The position numbers and the translations under genes were made by a program. A stretch of 64,000 bases of DNA from Dietzia alimentaria 72 (GTDB lineage: Bacteria > Actinomycetota > Actinomycetes > Mycobacteriales > Mycobacteriaceae): assembly GCF_000226215.1 (NCBI RefSeq), contig NZ_AGFF01000020.1, positions 62,001 through 126,000 of the forward strand, read 5' to 3'. Numbering within the stretch: the stretch's first letter is position 1; each line of letters opens with the position of its first letter. The notes under the pieces are model-generated. The model was not told where the DNA came from. It made no database searches and was given only the letters and a program-made list of their open reading frames with translations. This document shows positions 39,860 through 47,873 of this stretch, piece by piece.

Positions 39860-40680
39860 GAGCCCCCGCCGTGGAGACCGGTCTCGCCGTGGACCTGTCC
39901 TGCTCCGGGCTCGCCGTGGCCTCCGTCTCGGCCTCGGCCGTACTGACCCCGGTGGTCGCCCCGGTGTCGGTGCTCGCAGCAGTGGACGGCTCATCGCTTC
40001 CGCCGGGAGGTGACCGGATCGAATGCTCCGAGCGTGTCGAGGCGGTCCTGTCCCGCTATCCGGAGCGATGCCTGGCGGACCCGGTCGCCCACGCCCACCG
40101 CGACCGCCTCGACGTGGCGGGCCTGTCGGTCCCCGTGTCGGAACTACTGGCGGCGCCGGTATCCCGAGCGCTGCGCTGGGCCGGATCGCGCGACGGCGAC
40201 GAGTTGGTCCTGGTGGTGCCGACCGACTGGGGATCCACACGGGCCGCCCGACTGACAGCGGCGGTCCACGGCCTGGGGGTCACCGCTCGAGTCGTCAGAT
40301 CAGCGCTCGTCACGGCGGAGGCCCTTCCCTCGTCGTCGTCCAGGTGGGCCGTGTGCGTCGAGTCCGGATGGCTCCGCACGACTGTTGGGTTGGTCGAGCG
40401 CACGCGGGGCGGACTCACGCTGGTCGGCCGCGCGGTCGTCCACCGCAGCGATCCGCGCAGGGACCCTCTCGGCGACGACGAGGTGCCGCGGATTCTCGAG
40501 GCAGTGGCGACCCTGCGGCGCTCACGACGCGAGGCGGCCAGTGGCTCGACCGAGATCCTGGCACGGGGGCGGGTGGCGGATGACATCGTCGACGCCTGTG
40601 ACCGGGCTCGACTGTTGTCGTTCGTGGTCCCGCCGGTCGCTCCTGTCGAGGCCGCGTCGCGCCTGTCCGCGGGAGTCTGA
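39856..40680 (+). CDS. type VII secretion-associated protein, Rv3446c family
   Basis: 274 aa, overlapping eccC by 4 bases (ATGA). N-terminal region with VDLSCSGLAVASVSASAV and a mid part with DELVLVVPTDWGSTRA, reminiscent of an actin/Hsp70-like fold, then VEAASRLSAGV at the end. Position between eccC and the two WXG100 genes matches Rv3446c of M. tuberculosis ESX-4, a family of unknown function. The call rests mostly on synteny. Confidence 0.65.
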   Translation: MRAPAVETGLAVDLSCSGLAVASVSASAVLTPVVAPVSVLAAVDGSSLPPGGDRIECSERVEAVLSRYPERCLADPVAHAHRDRLDVAGLSVPVSELLAAPVSRALRWAGSRDGDELVLVVPTDWGSTRAARLTAAVHGLGVTARVVRSALVTAEALPSSSSRWAVCVESGWLRTTVGLVERTRGGLTLVGRAVVHRSDPRRDPLGDDEVPRILEAVATLRRSRREAASGSTEILARGRVADDIVDACDRARLLSFVVPPVAPVEAASRLSAGV

Positions 40681-40790
40681 CACGGCCCGGGAAATTAATT
40701 CGGTTCCGGCGGAACCAAACGACTCCCCGCACCCGTCGAACACTGTGACGGGCCCAGAAGGGGACCCCGCAGGACCAAGAGGAGGATGCC

Positions 40791-41111
40791 GTGGCTTACC
40801 TGAATGCCGATATCGAGGTTATGGGAAGTGCGGCCGGATGGGTCGATGAGGTCAACGACGACATCAGGGCACTGCTCGGCCGCGTGCAGGGATTGGTGGG
40901 CGAACTGGCCGGCCCCACCTGGGGAGGCCAGGGATCGGCGGCATTCCAGAGCGTGATGACCGAGTGGAAGCAGCAGAGCGACAAACTCAACACGGCTCTC
41001 GCCGGCATCGCGGACACTCTGCGGAGCAACCGGACTGCCCTGGACACCGCAGATCATGACGCGGCGCAGGCGATTTCTCGGGTCGGTGCCGACGGCCCGC
41101 TCAACATCTGA
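40791..41111 (+). CDS. esxU: WXG100 protein, EsxU-like
   Basis: 106 aa, GTG start. Two helices joined by a WGG turn (GPTWGGQGSAAF), the WXG100 hallmark. It would pair with the next gene product as a heterodimer exported by EccC. The usual C-terminal YxxxD/E export signal is not seen. A small hairpin (GGTTCC-N3-GGAACC, 40702-40716) lies in the 110-base gap upstream. Confidence 0.85.
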   Translation: MAYLNADIEVMGSAAGWVDEVNDDIRALLGRVQGLVGELAGPTWGGQGSAAFQSVMTEWKQQSDKLNTALAGIADTLRSNRTALDTADHDAAQAISRVGADGPLNI

Positions 41112-41140
41112 CAATTACTAGACAAGCCGGGAGTACAAAC

Positions 41141-41428
41141 ATGACCGAACCGATCAGGTACCAGCATGGCTCGATCGAGGCCGTCGTCTCTCAGATCACG
41201 GGTGAGTCGAACAAGCTGCAGGGCACCCTCGAAGATCTGCGCCGGAAGTTGGATCCGCTGGTCGCCGGCTGGGAGGGCACCTCCGCGGCCGCGTACAAGG
41301 AGCACCAGCGGGCGTGGGACGAGGCCGCGGCTGGTTTGCAGTCAGTCCTGACTCGCGTGTCGGCGGCCGCGCGGCAGGGAAACGAGGGGATGCAGGCTGC
41401 TGACAGGGCTGCTTCCCGGGCGTGGTGA
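41141..41428 (+). CDS. esxT: WXG100 protein, EsxT-like
   Basis: 95 aa. WXG turn as WEG (VAGWEGTSAAAYKEHQ). Starts 29 bases after the esxU-like gene, so it is probably the dimer partner. No clear YxxxD/E motif at the end either. The pair follows the Rv3446c-like gene, as in ESX-4. Terminator directly after. Confidence 0.87.
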   Translation: MTEPIRYQHGSIEAVVSQITGESNKLQGTLEDLRRKLDPLVAGWEGTSAAAYKEHQRAWDEAAAGLQSVLTRVSAAARQGNEGMQAADRAASRAW

Positions 41429-41459
41429 CCGTATAGACCAGCGGTCACCAAGGATCATC

Positions 41460-41492
41460 GACCCCACCACCGTCCGGGACGGTGGCGGGGTC
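41460..41492 (+). terminator. terminator of the ESX-4 operon
   Basis: Stem of 14 positions with one mismatch (41460-41473 with 41479-41492) around a 5-base loop, 31 bases after esxT. Also faces the 3' end of the minus-strand lyase gene. Confidence 0.75.
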
Positions 41493-41537
41493 GCTCTGTA
41501 TCCGCAGTTCAGGCAGTCCAGCAGAGGCGGGGGGTTG

Positions 41538-42365
41538 TCATCGACCAGCGAAGGCCTGTGCCAGGCGCGCGATCTTCTGAGCGCGTGCCAGGCGCGGCAG
41601 GTCTGAGCCGTCGCCGCATCGTTCGCCGCCGGCGCCCAACTCGTCGATCACGGACTCGGCCCACGACACGTCGGCTGCCGACGGCGCCAGGACCTCGTTG
41701 ATGTACGGAGCCTGATCCACGCGCAGGCAGAGCTTGCCGGTCATACCCATCTCGACCGCGTGCTCGGCGGCGTCCATGAGGACCTGGGTGTCGTTGGAGA
41801 TGGTGGGGCCGTCGATCGGCGGAGCGACGCGCGCGATGCGGCTGGCCACCACGAACTGCGACCGGGTGTAAGCGAGCGCGATCTGCGAGGAACCGATACC
41901 CGTGTCGCGGCGGAAGTCGCCTACGCCAAAAGCCAGGCGCACGACCTGCTCGGACTTGGCGATCTCGGCGGCCTGCTCCAGCCCGTCCGCCGACTCCACC
42001 AGTGCCACGATCGGAGTGTCCGGCGCCAAGCGGGCCGTGGTGAGCGCCACGTGCTCGGCGTTCTCGGTCTTGGCCAGCATCACGCCATCGAGGCCGGGGC
42101 AGTGCCCCAGTGCCATGAGGTCCTTCTCCCACTCGGGGGAGCGGACGTCATTGACCCGGACCCACGCGTGGTTACCCGCCTCGAGCCACTGGCGCACCTC
42201 GCGGCGGGACCGCTCCTTCTCCGACTGGCGGACGCCGTCCTCCACGTCCAGAACCACGACGTCCATCTCCGAGGCGACCGCCGCATCAAAGCGCTCCGAC
42301 CTGTCGGCGGGCAGCAGCAGCCAGGAACGGGCAATGGTCGGCGGGATGGTCGACATGGGGCTCAT
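41538..42365 (-). CDS. HpcH/HpaI-type CoA ester lyase (CitE-like)
   Basis: 275 aa. Motifs of the citrate lyase beta/malyl-CoA lyase family: RSWLLLPADRSERFDAA, VVVLDVEDGV, the substrate Arg in HAWVRVND, GVMLAKTENAEHV and ALVESADGLEQA. Stand-alone CitE-like proteins in actinobacteria cleave beta-hydroxyacyl-CoA esters such as citramalyl- or malyl-CoA; the actual substrate is unknown. ATG 42365, or a second ATG at 42356. Divergent from the ABC transporter. Confidence 0.85.
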   Translation of the reverse strand: MSPMSTIPPTIARSWLLLPADRSERFDAAVASEMDVVVLDVEDGVRQSEKERSRREVRQWLEAGNHAWVRVNDVRSPEWEKDLMALGHCPGLDGVMLAKTENAEHVALTTARLAPDTPIVALVESADGLEQAAEIAKSEQVVRLAFGVGDFRRDTGIGSSQIALAYTRSQFVVASRIARVAPPIDGPTISNDTQVLMDAAEHAVEMGMTGKLCLRVDQAPYINEVLAPSAADVSWAESVIDELGAGGERCGDGSDLPRLARAQKIARLAQAFAGR

Positions 42366-42441
42366 CGGGTCCTGTCATCCTTTGTTCACGAGGCGGCACT
42401 TCTCACTCGGTAATCTCCACACGATACGTGCTGGCGGTCCG

Positions 42442-42477
42442 GCCTCCCCAATAGCAACGCGTTCCTATTGGGGAGGC
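42442..42477. repeat. 13-bp inverted repeat in a divergent promoter region
   Basis: Perfect inverted repeat, 42442-42454 with 42465-42477, 10-base centre CAACGCGTTC. It lies 76 bases from the lyase start and 67 from the ABC gene start, where a terminator would not be expected. It may be an operator for both genes, or the relic of a terminator. Confidence 0.6.
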
Positions 42478-42544
42478 GACGGGCTCTCATAGTTGTGAGT
42501 GTGGATTTGTTGACTCCTCACGATGGTGAAGGCACGATTTCCTG

Positions 42545-43594
42545 GTGAATACACGCCCAGATTCCGCTCACGCGATAGAGGCACAGAACCTCGTCAAGAA
42601 GTTCGGCGACTTCACCGCCGTTGACGACATCTCTTTCGCCGTCCCGCCGGGGACCGTACTCGGCCTGCTCGGTCCCAACGGCTCGGGCAAGACCACCACT
42701 ATCCGCATGATGACCACCCTCAGCCCGCCCACCTCCGGGACCGCGGCCGTGGCCGGCCACGACGTGATGCGCGAACCCGCCTTTGTCCGCCGGGCGATGG
42801 GTTTGACGGCCCAGTCCGCGACCGTGGACGAGCTGCTCACCGGCCGGGAGAATCTGCGGCTGATCGGCGATCTCTACGGGTTGCCCAAGAAAGCAGTCAA
42901 GGCCCGCGCGGACGAGTTGCTCGAGAAGTTCTCGCTCACCGATGCTGCTCTGCGGATCGCCAAGAGCTATTCGGGCGGTATGCGCCGACGTCTGGATCTC
43001 GCCGCGAGTCTGGTGGCGGCACCGCCGGTGCTCTTTCTGGACGAGCCCACCACGGGGTTGGACCCGCGTTCGCGAAACGAGTTGTGGGATGTTTTGCGCG
43101 ATCTGGTTCGCGAGGGCACGACACTATTGCTTACCACGCAATACCTCGATGAGGCAGACCAATTGGCCGACCGCGTAATAGTGATCGACCACGGCCGGGT
43201 GATCGCCGAGGGGACGCCCCTGCAGCTCAAGGACCGCTCCGGTGCGGCGAGCCTGGTGATCTCGGTGTCGCGTCCAGAGGACGTGGACGAGGCCGCGCGG
43301 GTGCTGTCGGGACGGATTCCCGAGCTGCACGTCGACCGTGACGCACGGCGGCTGACCGCGCCGTCCGAGGGTGTTTCCGCACTGGCCGGGATCGCTGCGG
43401 CGTTCACCGAGGCCGGCATCGAGCTCGACGACATCGGCCTCCAGCGCCCGAGCCTCGACGACGTCTTTCTCTCCCTGACCGGACGCAGGGCCGAGCCGGA
43501 CTCGGAACATCACGACACCGAGATGAACGAGGCTGAGATCGATAACACCGCAGATCTGCACGCCGACACGATCGCAGAGGAGCCCCGGACATGA
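42545..43594 (+). CDS. ABC exporter ATP-binding protein, DrrA-like
   Basis: 349 aa, GTG start. Walker A GPNGSGKTT, signature SYSGGMRRR, Walker B LFLDEPTTGLD and the DrrA-type switch region TTQYLDEADQLADR. The C-terminal 100 residues hold the regulatory domain of the daunorubicin-resistance subfamily and an acidic tail. It should power export of a drug or lipid with the next gene product; the genes overlap by ATGA. Confidence 0.9.
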   Translation: MNTRPDSAHAIEAQNLVKKFGDFTAVDDISFAVPPGTVLGLLGPNGSGKTTTIRMMTTLSPPTSGTAAVAGHDVMREPAFVRRAMGLTAQSATVDELLTGRENLRLIGDLYGLPKKAVKARADELLEKFSLTDAALRIAKSYSGGMRRRLDLAASLVAAPPVLFLDEPTTGLDPRSRNELWDVLRDLVREGTTLLLTTQYLDEADQLADRVIVIDHGRVIAEGTPLQLKDRSGAASLVISVSRPEDVDEAARVLSGRIPELHVDRDARRLTAPSEGVSALAGIAAAFTEAGIELDDIGLQRPSLDDVFLSLTGRRAEPDSEHHDTEMNEAEIDNTADLHADTIAEEPRT

Positions 43595-44496
43595 GCACCG
43601 CAGCCAATCCGCCCACGTCGCAGCCCCCACGGGTCCCGCAACCCCGGTCCGTCGAGGACCCGTCCGCGCCGCGCGAGCAGTTCGCTATTCCAGCCCGCCC
43701 CGCCGGCCCCTCGTTTGGCCGGCAGGTCTCCGCGCTGGTCCGGCGCAACCTGCTCCACATCCGGCGTCAGCCGGAAAATCTGGCGGACGTCACGGTTCAG
43801 CCCGTGATGTTCGTGCTGCTGTTCGCGTTCGTCTTCGGGGGTGCGATCGCGGTCGCGGGCGGTAACTACCGGGAGTGGCTGCTGCCGGGGATCATGGCGC
43901 AAACGATGGCGTTCTCCTCGTTCGTCGTGGCCTCGGGTCTGTGCAACGATCTGAACAAGGGCATCATCGACCGATTCCGCACCCTGCCGATCCAACGCGC
44001 CTCGATCCTCATCGCGCGTAGTGCCTCCAGCCTTATCCATTCCTCTATCGGCGTAGTGGTGATGTCCCTGACCGGACTGATCGTGGGCTGGCGGATCCAC
44101 TCGGGGCTGGTCGACGCCGTGCTCGGTTACCTGATCCTGCTCGGCTTCGGATTCGTGATGATCTGGATCGGCATTGTGGTGGGTTCACGTCTCAAGACGA
44201 TCGAGGCGGTCAACGGGGTCATGTTCACCACTACGTTCCCCATCACGTTCCTGGCAAATACGTTCGCGCCGCCGGAGTCCATGGAGCCGTGGTTGCGGCC
44301 GATCGCCGAATGGAACCCACTGTCCGCCGTGGTGCAGGCCATGCGGCAGCTCTGGGGTAACGCCCCGGCGGTGGGGCCAGATGCTGCGTTGCCGCTGCAG
44401 CACCCGGTGCTCGCGTCACTGCTGTGGATCGTGGGGCTGACCGTGGTCATCGCCCCGATCGCGATCAAGGCCTTCGATGCCCGGACCCGGGATTGA
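43591..44496 (+). CDS. ABC-2 type permease, DrrB-like
   Basis: 301 aa. Cytosolic Pro-rich N-terminus of about 45 residues, then six membrane segments. NLLHIRRQPENLADVTVQPVMF and FRTLPIQRASILIARS are typical of ABC-2 exporters. Forms a transporter with the preceding ATPase. The substrate cannot be told from sequence. Confidence 0.88.
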   Translation: MSTAANPPTSQPPRVPQPRSVEDPSAPREQFAIPARPAGPSFGRQVSALVRRNLLHIRRQPENLADVTVQPVMFVLLFAFVFGGAIAVAGGNYREWLLPGIMAQTMAFSSFVVASGLCNDLNKGIIDRFRTLPIQRASILIARSASSLIHSSIGVVVMSLTGLIVGWRIHSGLVDAVLGYLILLGFGFVMIWIGIVVGSRLKTIEAVNGVMFTTTFPITFLANTFAPPESMEPWLRPIAEWNPLSAVVQAMRQLWGNAPAVGPDAALPLQHPVLASLLWIVGLTVVIAPIAIKAFDARTRD

Positions 44497-44503
44497 CGCG
44501 ATC

Positions 44504-44852
44504 ATGACGGTGGAGGGGCCGACGTCGGAGTACGAGCGGTTCTTCAACACTCTCGATTCGCCGATGGTCGTGGTGACCGCCTCTGACGGCGAGGAGTGGG
44601 CGGGGTGCGCGGTGGGTTTCCACTCGCGGAGTTCGGTGGATCCGCCGCAGTATGCGCTGTGGCTCTCACGCGCCAACCGCACCTATCGTGTGGCGTTGCG
44701 GTCCGATTTCCTGGGCGTGCACCTCTTGCGCCACGGGGATCGGGACCTGGGCGAGTGGTTCGCCGGGAGAACCGGTGACGACGACGACAAGTTCGCCGGC
44801 GTGGCGACAGGCCCGGGCCCTGGACGACGTCGAGCCGGGGTACTCCGCCTGA
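44504..44852 (+). pseudogene. decayed flavin reductase (FMN-binding split barrel)
   Basis: The first ~105 codons read as a flavin reductase domain (FFNTLDSPMVVVTASDGEEWAG, HSRSSVDPPQYALWLSRAN, SDFLGVHLLRHGDRDLGEWFAG). The frame then leaves the family at about 44810 and continues for 80 codons only because it runs antisense to the next gene. In a neighbouring frame the segment ALDDVEPGYSA ends in TGA at 44852 and looks like the family's C-terminus. I infer an internal deletion of roughly 40-50 residues plus a frameshift. Confidence 0.6.
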
Positions 44853-44865
44853 GAAGACAGAGCCC

Positions 44866-45372
44866 TCAGCGCTTCTTCTTGGGTGACACCCGGATCATGA
44901 TGCTTCCGACCACGGGCTCTACGCCGGCGTCGTCGACGAAAGTCAGTGGCACCTCGACGTCTCGGCCGGAGGTCATCGAGGCGAAATCGGGCAGCTGCTC
45001 CCACTCGGCTGTGACGGTCATGCCGCCGGTCGATTTGGCGGGGTAGCGAACGTTCATCCCCACAGGGATCCAGCGGTGAGTCGCGGGCACGGACGCCTCG
45101 GCGAGCATCCCCATGGCCACCTCGGCGAGGTTGCACGCGGCGATCACGTGGAAGGTGCCGATGTGGTTACGGTTGCCCCACCAGTTCGGGCCCCGCACCA
45201 CGCAGCGGCCGGGTCGCAGTTCCACCACGTGTGGGAGCGCGGTGCGGAAGTAAGGGGCCTTCATGCTGATCAGCGCACTGAACAGCCGGGAGCCGAAGGG
45301 CAGCCGGGTGGTGTTCTTCCACAGCCGGTAGGTGGACGTGTTCGCGATGGGGGCAGATGAGGCCGAGGTCAT
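44866..45372 (-). CDS. DUF4442 hotdog-fold protein, thioesterase-like
   Basis: 168 aa from ATG 45372 (an upstream start at 45411 adds 13 residues). Contains KAPYFRTALPHVVELRPG, NHIGTFHVIAACNLAEVAMG and a basic KKKR end, as in DUF4442 proteins, which have the hotdog fold of acyl-CoA thioesterases. Catalytic activity is not established for the family. It lies between the decayed flavin reductase and mftR. Confidence 0.75.
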   Translation of the reverse strand: MTSASSAPIANTSTYRLWKNTTRLPFGSRLFSALISMKAPYFRTALPHVVELRPGRCVVRGPNWWGNRNHIGTFHVIAACNLAEVAMGMLAEASVPATHRWIPVGMNVRYPAKSTGGMTVTAEWEQLPDFASMTSGRDVEVPLTFVDDAGVEPVVGSIMIRVSPKKKR

Positions 45373-45433
45373 GACGACGAGGTTACCCACCGGTAATATT
45401 GCTCCGCTCACCGATGTGCCGCCGAGGTGTTGA

Positions 45434-46030
45434 TCAGGCGAGGATCGCGGTCCCCTCCCGCAGGAGCTCGTGGAGTCGGGACTGGTCGGCGTGAGGCTCG
45501 TTCACCCACAGTCGGTAGGCCGAGAGCGCGATCCCCAGTGCGGCGTGCGCGGTGGCGGCGGGCACCAGGTCATCCACTGACTCGCCTCGATAATCGGCCA
45601 CGAACCCGGCCACTGCGCGCCGCCAGTCTGCGTACACCAGCGTCGAGTGCGCCTGCAGTTCCTCGACGTTCAGCAGGAGCCGCATCCGCAGGCGATGAAA
45701 GTCGGTCTGCGAGTCCGGGAACGTGTTGAACGCCACCAGCGCGTCCGCGAGGGCGTCCCGCAGCGGTGTCCCGGGCGGGATCCCGGCGAGGTAGTCCAGC
45801 ATCAGGTCGATCTGTACGTCGAATTCTCCCCAGGCGATCGCCGCTTTCCCGGGAAAGTACCGGAACAGGGTCCGGCGTGAGATGTAGGCGCCCTCGGCGA
45901 TCTGATCGACGCTGGTCGACTCGTATCCCTGCTTCGCGAAGAGGGCCAGCGCGACGTCCACGATCGAGGAGCGCGTGGTCGACGGGCGACGACCGGGTGG
46001 CCGCCCTTCCGCTCTCTCCGGAGTGTCCAT
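45434..46030 (-). CDS. mftR: mycofactocin system transcriptional regulator MftR
   Basis: 198 aa from ATG 46030. TetR fold: RSSIVDVALALFAKQGYESTS, the HTH SVDQIAEGAYISRRTLFRYFPGK, then a helical sensor domain. Divergent orientation next to mftA identifies it as MftR, which in mycobacteria represses the cluster and responds to long-chain acyl-CoA. The 110-base gap to mftA carries a palindrome in the mftA promoter that is its likely operator. Confidence 0.9.
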   Translation of the reverse strand: MDTPERAEGRPPGRRPSTTRSSIVDVALALFAKQGYESTSVDQIAEGAYISRRTLFRYFPGKAAIAWGEFDVQIDLMLDYLAGIPPGTPLRDALADALVAFNTFPDSQTDFHRLRMRLLLNVEELQAHSTLVYADWRRAVAGFVADYRGESVDDLVPAATAHAALGIALSAYRLWVNEPHADQSRLHELLREGTAILA

Positions 46031-46056
46031 GACTTCAGAGCCTAGAACAGTGGTCC

Positions 46057-46085
46057 TTGCTACTGGCACCAAGTGCCAATATGAT
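46057..46085 (+). promoter_or_regulatory. mftA promoter with a palindromic operator in the spacer
   Basis: TTGCTA at 46057-46062 and TATGAT at 46080-46085, spacing 17. The spacer holds TGGCAC-CAA-GTGCCA (46064-46078), a perfect 6-bp inverted repeat. A repressor bound there would cover both boxes. MftR is the obvious candidate. Confidence 0.65.
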
Positions 46086-46140
46086 GCAGGTCTCACCCTG
46101 TCGCGGTGAGGCATCCGATGCGCAGACGAGAGGACACGCA

Positions 46141-46227
46141 ATGGAGAACACGCAGAACACCGAGGTCGTGCTGGAGGAGGCCCTCATCGAAGAGGTCTCG
46201 ATCGACGGCATGTGCGGGGTCTACTGA
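46141..46227 (+). CDS. mftA: mycofactocin precursor peptide MftA
   Basis: 28-residue peptide from ATG 46141 to TGA 46227. It starts MENTQNTEVVLEE and ends IDGMCGVY, the fixed mycofactocin ending. MftC acts on the C-terminal Val-Tyr, which becomes the cofactor core. The region between is acidic and serves as leader for MftB binding. mftB starts one base after the stop. Confidence 0.93.
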   Translation: MENTQNTEVVLEEALIEEVSIDGMCGVY

Positions 46228-46228
46228 A

Positions 46229-46555
46229 ATGACCTCCGCAGCAGCGCCGGCCGGCGCCGAGCAGGAAGCCGCGCCCGCGGCGTTCGACCTCGATGCCGGC
46301 TGGCGCCTGCACCCCGGGGTGGCACTACGGCCCGAGCCGTTCGGGGCCCTGCTCTACCACTTCCACACCCGCAAGCTCAGCTTCCTTAAGTCGCCGACCA
46401 TCGTCGAGGTGGTCCGCACGCTCGCCGACCATCCCACGGCCCGGGCCGCCTGCGCGGCCGCCGGGGTGCGGATCGACGATCCGGGCACCGCACGGCTGTA
46501 CCTGCACGCGCTCGGCCAGCTCGCAGCCTCGCGCATGATCGAGGAGACCTCATGA
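46229..46555 (+). CDS. mftB: mycofactocin precursor-binding chaperone MftB
   Basis: 108 aa. RiPP recognition element-like protein: AFDLDAGWRLHPGVALRPEPFG, YHFHTRKLSFLKSPTIVEVV. It holds the MftA leader and presents it to MftC. The ATG at 46229 is chosen because the earlier in-frame start at 46106 precedes mftA. Overlaps mftC by ATGA. Confidence 0.93.
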   Translation: MTSAAAPAGAEQEAAPAAFDLDAGWRLHPGVALRPEPFGALLYHFHTRKLSFLKSPTIVEVVRTLADHPTARAACAAAGVRIDDPGTARLYLHALGQLAASRMIEETS

Positions 46556-47805
46556 CCAGCATGCTCGACCGTCCCGCCGCGTCGTCAACTTCTGCTCCCG
46601 CTCCGGTCGGCCGCCTGGTCGACCAGTTCGAGCGCGGCCTCGATGCGCCGATCTGCCTCACGTGGGAACTCACCTACGCCTGTAACCTCGCCTGCGTCCA
46701 CTGTCTGAGCTCCTCCGGTCGCCGTGACCCGCGCGAGCTGAGCACCGAGCAATGCAAGGCGATCATCGACGAGCTGCAGAAGATGCAGGTCTTCTACGTG
46801 AACATCGGCGGTGGCGAGCCCACCGTCCGTTCGGACTTCTGGGAGCTCGTCGACTACGCGACCAGCCATCAGGTGGGCGTGAAGTTCTCCACCAACGGTG
46901 TCCGCATCGACGAGGAGGTCGCTAAGCGACTGGCGGCCAGCGACTACGTGGACGTCCAGATCTCCATCGACGGCGCCACCGCCGAGGTCAACGACGCGGT
47001 CCGCGGTCCGGGTTCGTTCGACATGGCGTGCCGTGCTCTGCAAAATCTCAAGGACGCTGGCTTCACCGACGCCAAGATCTCGGTGGTGGTGACGCGCGAG
47101 AACGTCACCCAGCTGGATGAGTTCAAGGCGTTGGCCGACAAGTACGACGCGACCCTGCGCATCACCCGTCTGCGCCCGTCGGGCCGCGGCGCCGACGTGT
47201 GGGATGACCTGCACCCGCTGCCCGAACAGCAGCGCGATCTGTACGACTGGCTGGTCGCCAACGGTTCCAACGTCCTCACCGGTGACAGCTTCTTCCACCT
47301 CACGCCCTTCGGCGAGGGCCAGGGGCAGGGCGCGCTTCCCGGTCTCAACCTCTGCGGCGCCGGCCGCGTCGTCTGCCTGATCGACCCGATCGGCGACGTC
47401 TACGCCTGCCCGTTCGCGATCCACGAGGAGTTCCTCGCGGGCAATGTCATCTCCGACGGCAGCTTCGAGTCCGTCTGGCAGACCTCCGAGCTGTTCCGCG
47501 AACTGCGTGAGCCCCAGTCCGCCGGCGCCTGCGCCTCCTGCGATTTCTACGATAGCTGCCGTGGTGGCTGCATGGCCGCCAAGTTCTTCACCGGCCTGCC
47601 CATGGACGGCCCCGACCCGGAGTGTGTCCAGGGCTACGGCGAAGGACTGCTCGCGGCCGAGCGCAGTATCCCCGACCCGTCCCAGGATCACACCCGGCCC
47701 ATGGGGCTCGCGGCGCGCAAGCAGCCCACCGGCCCGGTGCCGCTCACGCTCGTCACCACTCCACCGCGCAGGCCCACGAGCCTGTGCGATGAGTCGCCGG
47801 TCTAG
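46552..47805 (+). CDS. mftC: mycofactocin radical SAM maturase MftC
   Basis: 417 aa. Radical SAM cluster Cys44, Cys48, Cys51 (CNLACVHC), the GGGEPT-type motif NIGGGEPTVR, and a SPASM domain with CGAGRVVCLIDPIGDVYACPF and CASCDFYDSCRGGC holding auxiliary Fe-S clusters. MftC decarboxylates the C-terminal Tyr of MftA and then joins Val to Tyr carbon to carbon. All cluster ligands look intact. The Pro-rich C-terminus after about residue 375 is not part of the enzyme fold. Confidence 0.96.
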   Translation: MTSMLDRPAASSTSAPAPVGRLVDQFERGLDAPICLTWELTYACNLACVHCLSSSGRRDPRELSTEQCKAIIDELQKMQVFYVNIGGGEPTVRSDFWELVDYATSHQVGVKFSTNGVRIDEEVAKRLAASDYVDVQISIDGATAEVNDAVRGPGSFDMACRALQNLKDAGFTDAKISVVVTRENVTQLDEFKALADKYDATLRITRLRPSGRGADVWDDLHPLPEQQRDLYDWLVANGSNVLTGDSFFHLTPFGEGQGQGALPGLNLCGAGRVVCLIDPIGDVYACPFAIHEEFLAGNVISDGSFESVWQTSELFRELREPQSAGACASCDFYDSCRGGCMAAKFFTGLPMDGPDPECVQGYGEGLLAAERSIPDPSQDHTRPMGLAARKQPTGPVPLTLVTTPPRRPTSLCDESPV

Positions 47806-47873
47806 ACCCCGCACCATCATCCGAGGCCGACTTGCGTCGGTCGCTCCCGAGACTTCCAGAAGGAGACACGCCT

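Noticed and set aside
41538-42365. CoA ester lyase as part of the ESX or mycofactocin systems
   Set aside because: It is separated from ESX by a terminator and faces away from it, and it is 3.7 kb from mftA with unrelated genes between; nothing ties it to either.
44811-45046. C-terminal 80 codons of the flavin reductase frame as real protein
   Set aside because: They are read antisense to the DUF4442 gene and have no resemblance to the family; they are read-through after the frame was lost.
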